DNA of 64,000 bases. Origin: Drosophila persimilis. Taxonomy: Eukaryota; Arthropoda; Insecta; Diptera; Drosophilidae. The stretch spans positions 43,714 to 107,713 of the forward strand of contig NW_020825546.1 in the NCBI RefSeq assembly GCF_003286085.1, given 5' to 3'. The position numbers were made by a program, and so were the translations under genes. Below the pieces are notes generated by a model. That model was not told the origin of the DNA. It made no database searches and was given only the letters and a program-made list of their open reading frames with translations. Shown here piece after piece: positions 58,244 through 64,000 of the stretch (its first letter is position 1; each line of letters opens with the position of its first letter).

Positions 58244-59404
58244 GTCAAATTAGATATGTTGCTGACCTGTTTTTTTATATTTTTTTTTAATTTTTTTTTT
58301 TTTATTTGATCTCTGCTGAAGCGAATTGTTTTTTGAGTAGCAAAACAGGAAGGAAATTAACGATAAGTTGGATGAAAAGAATGGGGCTAATGATCCTTCG
58401 ATTCACACCGACTCATCAAAACAAAATTCAGCCCGCGTGAGGAGATCACCGACGGCGCGGAGGAGACCTTTTGGAAAATATTTTTCGGACGGGATCAAAT
58501 AGTTGGATAATCACTGCAACGAGTGTCTATGAATGAGTGACCTAAAAGGGGCTACATTGAATAAAATAGTCGGGGTAGTCGGGGTCGGGCAAACAAATAG
58601 CTGTGAAAATTGGATTTTTCTCCACGCCATCGGAGCGTATCGGAAGCAGGCTAAGGCTATGGTGGATAATGCCAAATTGTTGCTTAGACACTTTCGATAC
58701 GAGTACGAGTACGAGTACTGACAAACATTCCTGAACCGCTCCTTGTGTAAATACGAGTAAATATATTGAGTATAAATAGATCGATTGGCATTTCTGTGTG
58801 CAATTCCTGTGGCATTTTTGTGTGAAATTTGTGAATGTTCAAGAAGAATGCAAGAATGCTCTTGCTCAGAGCTTTTCTTATGCAAACGCATCGGGGCTCT
58901 TACTCATCCTGCCTCGAACTTTGATGTGTGCTCATGGAGGTGTTTGTAACAGGTGTAGCAAAATGTATCACACGAATGGGCAAATAGATTGGCCTCAAGC
59001 CTCGGAACAGAGAGAAGCAAATGGATGTGTTCGAAAATGTGTAACGATTGCATATCGGGTATATCGCATGCAATAACCTTGGGCCAATTATCGGTGCATG
59101 GCATAGCATAGTTGGGGTGGGTGCAGGCAAGCTCTAGGTAGGGAACAGCTGAGCTAAGCTTCCGTAAGTGCTGTGCAGCGCATCGCAACGGAGCTTTCGA
59201 AGCCGAGCATTAAGATCGGTAAGCTCTTATTTAAGCAGTGCAAAGCACCAGAGCGTTCTCTTTTGAAAATTTGAATCTGTGCCGCCGGTGATTATCTCCG
59301 CGTCGGTAGCAAATATATATCTAAATCGACCACGTGTAAGCACCCCAAAGAAAACCCCAAAGAAAAAAAATCCAAATAACTTCTCAGAAAGACAAACCGA
59401 AACC
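58244..59404. other. Right-arm upstream sequence; no convincing gene
   Basis: Inverse of 1142-2298. It contains the A/T-rich tract (about 58268-58312) and the CGAGTA simple repeat (about 58696-58719). The short frames here have no recognisable domain. Confidence 0.6.
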
Positions 59405-59530
59405 GAATAAAACGGAACTGTGAAAATCCCACGCGGTGTGCGCTTCGCAAAAATCGGGCTAAATTAATAGCCGTGAGCCGAGAAAACTGGAAAGTGCATA
59501 TTTGCCGCGCCTCGCCACCAAGTGTCTTTT
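59405..59530. other. Outer flank of the right arm
   Basis: About 125 bases of low-copy sequence between the uninterrupted ISY empty site (AACCGAATAAAACGGAAC, near 59400) and ISY copy 8. The first ~15 bases match the window start; the rest would match sequence left of this window. No gene seen. Confidence 0.6.
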
Positions 59531-60664
59531 TTACCCGATACTCAAAATGAGTATTGGGGTATATTAGATTTGTGGTAAAAGTGGATGTGTGTAACGTCCA
59601 GAAGGAATCGTTTCCGACCCCATAAAGTATATATATTCTTGATCAGCATCAATAGCCGAGTCGATTGAGCCATGTCTGTCTGTCTGTCCGTCCGTCCGTC
59701 TGTCCGTCTGTCCGTCCCCTTCAGCGCCTAGTGCTCAAAGACTATAAGAGCTAGAGTAACGATGTTTTGGATCCAGACTTCTGTGATATGTCACTACTAC
59801 AAAAATATTTCAGAACTTCGCCACGCCCCCTTTCGCCCCCACAAAGGACGAAAATCTGTGGCATCCACATTTTTAAAGATACGATAAAACCAAAAATACG
59901 ATAAAAACGCAGAATCGTAGAAGATGACTATATCTTGCAGAGTGCAAAATCTGAACCAGAATCGTATAATTATTATAGCCAGAATCACGAAAACAATTTC
60001 ACTCTTTCTCGCTCTGTCTCACTCTAACACACAGGTTTCATGGTCGGTTTTGCTAATTGCAAAAGAAGGGATCAAGGATCTCAGAACCCATAAGAGCTAG
60101 AGCAACCAAATTTGGTATCCACACTCCTGTGATATCGGACCTTGACCGTTTTGTGTCAAAATTTCGCCGCACCCCCTTCCGCCCCCGCAAAGGACGAAAA
60201 TCTGGGGCAACCACAAATCTCAGAGACTATTAAGGGAGTACTATTACTATTGGAGTAACCAAATTTGGTATCCGCACTTCTGTTAGATCTCACTATAAAA
60301 CGTATATCTCAGAATTTCGCCCCACCCCCTTCCGCCCCCACAAAGGACGAGAATCTGTTGCATCCACAATATTGCAGATTCGAGAAAACTAAAAACGCAG
60401 AATCATAGAGAATGACCATATCTATCCAGTTGCTGAATTTGGATCAGATCGGATTATTTTTATAGCCGAAAAGAAAAAAACAATTTTCAGTGGCTACGCA
60501 GCGCCCGACGTCACGCTCAGACTGATTTTCTGTCTCTCTCGCACGCACTCTTTGTCGTGTCGTTTTTTATTAGCGGCGTCTGCCGGAGGAGAGCCATACT
60601 GACTTAGTATCGGGTATAACTGTAGAGTTGCGGTGTCCGCAGCAACTCACAACGTTCCCCCTCG
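59531..60664 (+). mobile_element. ISY/DINE-1-type element, copy 8
   Basis: Nearly complete. The first bases read TTACCCG instead of TTATACCCG. Core repeats, gene-like middle, GA-rich part, hairpin and CCCCCTCG end are present. Confidence 0.88.
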
Positions 60665-61099
60665 TTTTGGTTGCAAACCCGTGCGTCACACAGCTCTGCC
60701 AGGAGCGAACCACACTCGTGTCTCCGTGGAAAAGTAGGAAAAACGGTATGTTAAAGTGCCCTGTAGGGAAAAATTAGATTTTTTCTTAGCCCTCGTGGTT
60801 TTGTTGCGCTTCGCCCATAGGGCCCTGGCCACGAGCGGTAGCCCACCCAGCTCTCCCAAAGTTCTGCCACCCACACCAAACTCCCACCCTTGACGGGAGT
60901 ACTCTTCGGGAGTCGACCTTGGTGTGGGGCCGAGATTTTTGTTCTCTGGAAATCGGTGGAGAGTCCGCCTGCCCGGCTACATAACCTTGTTAGGAAGCGA
61001 TCCTGGGCTGGGGTACATGTCTCAGTCCACTCCAGGGTCGAAATTACAGCAATATTTATAATTTGCCGGGACCGACGATGGGGTAGCGTGGGACGTGGC
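60665..61099. other. Unidentified GC-rich segment before the tandem array
   Basis: No match to other parts of the window. It contains several short inverted stretches (for example CTTGACGGGAGTACTCTTCGG near 60890-60912). A 95-codon frame (60890-61177) with a non-ATG start runs into the array; I do not consider it a supported gene by itself. It may be the start of the element that carries the array. Confidence 0.35.
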
Positions 61100-62380
61100 A
61101 GTCGGTTTCACCGAGAGCACTCAGGCTATCGCCGGATAGAACTCAGAATTAATACGATGGTCTTTGCTATGCGATAATACCGACAGGTATCGCCGGACAG
61201 TACTTACGGGACCCCGCCGGCCTAAGAATTACTACGACGCGGAAAGGGGGGTTTTGCTATGCGGAAATACCGACAAGTATCGCCGAGAGTTCCTAGGCTA
61301 TCGCCGGACGGTACTTGCGGGACCCTGTCGGCCTAAGAATTACTACGACGCTGAAAGGTGGACTTTGCTATGCGGAAATACCGACAAGTATCGCCGAGAG
61401 TTCCTAGGCTATCGCCGGACGGTACTTACGGGACCCTTTCGGCCTAAGAATTACTACGACGCGGAAAGGGGTGCTTTGCTTTGAGGAAATACCGACAAGA
61501 ATCGCCGAGAGTACCTAGGCTATCGCCGGACGGTACTTACGGGACTCTGTCGGCCTAAGAATTACTACGCCGCGGTAAGGGGGCTTCACTATGCGGAAAT
61601 ACCGACAGGCATCACCGAGAGTGCCTAGGCTATCGCCGGATAGAACTACTACGAAGCTGAAGAGGGCCGACAGGTATCGCCGAGAGTACCTAGGCAATCG
61701 CCGGACAGTACTTCCGGGACCCTGCCGGTCTACTGGGATCATACAGGGCGCCAACAGATGTCGCCGAGAGCGCATAGGCTACCGCCGGATAACACTTACG
61801 GGACCTTGTCGGGCTAAGAATTACTACGCGAGTCGGGGATATCGATAAGCATCGCCGAAAGTGCCTAGGCAATCGCCGGATAGCACTTACGGGACACTAT
61901 CGAACTAAGAATTACTACGAGGGTCCGGGATAACGACAAGCATCGCCGAGAGTGCCTAGGCAATCGCCGGATAGCACTTACGGGATACTGTCGAACTAAG
62001 AATTACTACGAATACGGGAATACCGACGAATATCGCCGAGAGTGCCTAGGCAATCGCCGGATAGCACTCACGGGACACTATCGGGCTAAACATTACTGCG
62101 AAAGTCTTTATCATACAGGAAATCGCCGGACAGCACCTTCGGGACCCTGGGAACTACTGGGATCAGGCGAGACACCAACAGGCGTCACCGGGAGCGCTTA
62201 GACGATCGTCGGATAGCGGCCTCGGACCCTTCGGGGTCACAAACTACTGGAGGGAATCATGCGGGGGGAACGCCGACAGGTGTCACCGAGTACGCCTAGG
62301 CAATCGCCGGACAGCGACCTCAGGATCCCGTTGGGCTACTAAAAACTGGAGGAAATCACGCGGGGCCCCGACGGGCATCC
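61100..62380 (+). repeat. Degenerate tandem array, basic unit 111 bp
   Basis: About a dozen units, each with ATCGCCG, CCTAGGC and CGGATAGCACTTACGGGAC-like blocks. Anchors (CTATGCGGAAATACCGAC type) at 61167, 61257, 61368, 61479 and 61589 are spaced 90, 111, 111 and 110 bases. The first unit lacks exactly 21 bases. Units further right are shorter (about 75-85) and more diverged. Over 61164-61484 the frame is open and codes 37-residue repeats (NTDKYRREFLGYRRTVLTGP followed by a R/C-R-PKNYYDAER block). A TGA in the next unit ends it. Confidence 0.8.
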
Positions 62381-62571
62381 GGAGCGAATACGGGTCACCA
62401 CGTGGGTGCAGCCAAAGAGGGAGACTCGGGAAAGAGGCGTGAGGAAGGGCAGAGAAGATGAAGCCCCGGGCTTCCAGGTTCCCTAGTGTATAGATTGTTG
62501 GTGGTCGTGCTATGTTTCTGTTATATTACATTTCACTTTATTCTTTCTTGGTTCCCTACCTATCGCACCGC
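62381..62571. other. Unidentified stretch between the array and the repeat ORF
   Basis: Purine-rich sequence then a T-rich stretch (about 62510-62555). No gene or repeat recognised. Confidence 0.4.
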
Positions 62572-62832
62572 TCAGCAGCCCGTATACACGTCTAGAGACT
62601 CGCTTACCCCTGAACTCCCACGCTTGTACTCGTCGAAATCCTCCTCTTCCCCGTGAGTGCAGCGTCGATGCAGGATCCCCTCTCCGTAAGTGTGGTATCG
62701 ATGCAGTGTCTTCTCTCCGTAACTACAGCGTCGATGCAGGATCTTCCTCGTACCACTGGTCGCGTTGGCGTGGATCTGGTCCGCCACGAGTTTTACTTTT
62801 CGCAAGCCACTCGAATTTTTATCCGCATCCAT
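62572..62832 (-). CDS. 86-codon frame with three 11-residue tandem repeats, minus strand
   Basis: ATG at 62832, TGA at 62572. The N-terminus is charged (MDADKNSSGLRKVKLVADQ). The middle holds three 33-base in-frame repeats (KILHRRCSYGE, KTLHRYHTYGE, GILHRRCTHGE), rich in His, Arg and Cys. The C-terminus is acidic then Ser-rich. ISY copy 9 begins 29 bases upstream, so the frame may be a 3' remnant of a longer coding region. No known family recognised; it could be part of a retroelement Gag or a gene fragment. Confidence 0.4.
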   Translation of the reverse strand: MDADKNSSGLRKVKLVADQIHANATSGTRKILHRRCSYGEKTLHRYHTYGEGILHRRCTHGEEEDFDEYKRGSSGVSESLDVYTGC

Positions 62833-62860
62833 CTCCTTCCGCGTTTTCCTAGCTCCCAGC

Positions 62861-63016
62861 TCCTTTGTGTGGGCGGTAGGGGGTAGGGCGAAATTCTGAG
62901 ATATACGTTTTAAAGTGAGATCTAACAGAAGTGCGGATACCAAATTTGGTTACTCTAGCCTTAATAGTCTCTGAGATTTGTGGATGCCCCAGATACTCAT
63001 TTTGAGTATCGGGTAT
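62861..63016 (-). mobile_element. ISY/DINE-1-type fragment, copy 9
   Basis: About 130 bases of the inner core (TTTGTGTGGGCGG to CTGAGATTTGTGGATGCCCC, inverse) joined directly to the inverse 5' terminus (ACTCATTTTGAGTATCGGGTAT). Everything between is deleted. Confidence 0.8.
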
Positions 63017-63018
63017 AA

Positions 63019-64000
63019 CTAGGCCGTAAAAAAATTCGAGTTGAAGATCTTGTGAGCTTTGATAAAGCTTATCAACACCTGTTTTGCGACCAAGCGGCAA
63101 CGCTTTGATATGCAATTTTTCTGCCGTGCACTATATTTTCTTAAATATTGCTGTGTCTGGACCATAGAAAGTGTGTGAAAACGTGGGTTGCTGTTTTTAG
63201 TAGTCCCAGCCTCTTTCTTTCTCTCCTCGTGACCGTCAGATTGACCGGCCGTGGAAAAAAAAGTCTTGTAGAGCTGACCCAGTTCTCTAAACCAAGGTCA
63301 AGCCAAAGTCAAAGCCTAGTGCAAGTGCCAAGTGCGGCTCAAAGTGATGATTTAATTTGAGTGGACGCGCCAGTTATATATCGTCAATACTGGGGCAGCC
63401 GTTCGACCATTTGGAAAACGAACGCCCACAGTTCAGTAAAATTTTTCGATCAGTGGTGTAATTCTGTTGCGGTAATCCACCCAGCTACAGAGACCCGTTG
63501 AAAAATTTCTGTTCTTTCCGCGTAGGATTAGCACCACTAGTATCTACGTATTACAACGCTGGTCTAGAAGTTACGGATTGGTTATTCCCGGACACCTCTA
63601 TTGGCCACGTGCCCGTACCACCGGTGTAACCCCCATCTGAAAAGAATGAATGTGCGGTAACTATTCGTTGGTCTTCAACCATGATCACGGTTTTATACAT
63701 GCATTTCTATATACCTACTACTAATCAGTTTTATAGATTTAAGATCATTATACCCTACCTCGCCCTTATGATATTCCTTCCCCAGTATATGCTGTATAGT
63801 AATAACCAATAAATGTAAGACAATATCGAATAGCAGGCTTATTTGAAGGAATCCTGACTGTTAATAGGTGGCCCTGAAGGATCATGGTAGGGTGGGCGTT
63901 CTCGCCAATGAGCGATACCGCAGCCGACAAAGATCTGACCGGTGATCTTCTTCGTTTACGTATCCATGCTGATCTGTCCCTTTGACCCCCTGTATCCCGT
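63019..64000 (+). mobile_element. Third copy of the Osvaldo/Ulysses-like LTR, continuing past the window
   Basis: Starts at CTAGGCCG, about 35-40 bases into the LTR, next to ISY copy 9. It then follows the right-arm LTR in the same orientation. It keeps the ~31-bp and ~66-bp segments missing from the right-arm copy but shared with the left-arm copy, and has its own deletion of about 13 bases near 63162. The sequence beyond would reach the peptide-gene promoter if colinear. Confidence 0.85.

Larger units (their letters stand above)
53828..59419 (-). repeat. Right arm of the large inverted duplication
   Basis: Inverse of 1-5727 carrying the LTR, peptide pseudogene, CYHR1-like gene, small ORF and upstream region in the opposite orientation. 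Private insertions and losses: ISY copy 7 (55100-56220) and the missing exon 1 of the peptide gene. Confidence 0.93.

Noticed and set aside
60890..61177. Protein gene before the tandem array
   Set aside because: Starts at a non-ATG codon, has no domain and runs into the array; kept only as an unidentified segment.
61100..62380. CRISPR array
   Set aside because: Eukaryotic context, no constant direct repeat with unique spacers; units are whole-length tandem repeats that diverge gradually.
1..64000. tRNA, rRNA or other structured RNA genes
   Set aside because: No cloverleaf with A and B boxes, and no rRNA-like sequence noticed on reading both strands; the tRNA-like PBS stretches are part of copia.

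Overview
The window looks like repeat-rich, gene-poor eukaryotic heterochromatin from a Drosophila of the obscura group (D. miranda/pseudoobscura type), most plausibly Y, neo-Y or pericentromeric DNA. This rests on the many DINE-1/ISY-type Helentron-like copies, the gypsy-, copia- and BEL/Pao-like retrotransposons with insect-type primer sites, spliced genes with insect-type splice sites, and nested insertions and duplications at every scale. The species and chromosome are inferred, not seen.

Outer part. Positions 1-5727 and 53828-59419 are inverted copies of one gene-bearing segment (palindrome arms). Each arm holds an intact 384-codon gene for a RING/TRAF-type zinc-finger protein of the CYHR1 (ZTRAF1) family, a 42-codon small ORF just upstream, a convergent three-exon gene for a small secreted peptide that is broken in both arms, and a ~1.05-1.15 kb LTR of an Osvaldo/Ulysses-like gypsy element at the same place. 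The arms differ by independent ISY insertions (14-1141 left, 55100-56220 right) and small deletions. A third copy of the same LTR enters at 63019 and runs off the window, so another copy of the gene block may follow.

Inner part. Positions 5754-53292 are a nest of retroelements. A 17.6/297-like gypsy element with env (7357-19620) carries a complete copia-like element in its env gene (12993-18110, 5-bp target duplication). Next come a truncated copia piece (19621-21329), a BEL/Pao fragment on the minus strand (BEL-a, 21330-22227), and a second BEL family (BEL-b) inserted in it and present as three head-to-tail copies (22228-34711). A copia insertion in BEL-b gag (34712 onward) carries an ISY copy, and a 4.08-kb block around it is tandemly duplicated (33590-37672, 37673-41763). 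From 38795 a hybrid copia leads into a second copy of the gypsy env-LTR-copia-BEL-a block (45103-49942). This implies a ~27-kb duplication by unequal exchange between two copia elements. In the second copy BEL-b survives only as a solo LTR. The nest ends with a plus-strand BEL gag piece, an unidentified retroelement 3' end, ISY-6 and the Osvaldo-like integrase remnant.

Beyond the right arm lie another ISY copy (59531-60664), an unidentified segment, a tandem array with a 111-bp unit that keeps an open frame over its first units (about 61100-62380), and a minus-strand ORF with three exact 11-residue repeats (62572-62832).

No RNA genes, CRISPR arrays or bacterial-type genes were seen. The only intact conventional genes are the two CYHR1-like copies and the paired small ORF. 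Nearly all TE reading frames carry stops or frameshifts, many of them shared between copies, so much copying happened after decay. The main biological interest is a palindromic, possibly ampliconic gene family embedded in a TE nest whose history can be reconstructed from target duplications, hybrid LTRs and microhomology junctions.
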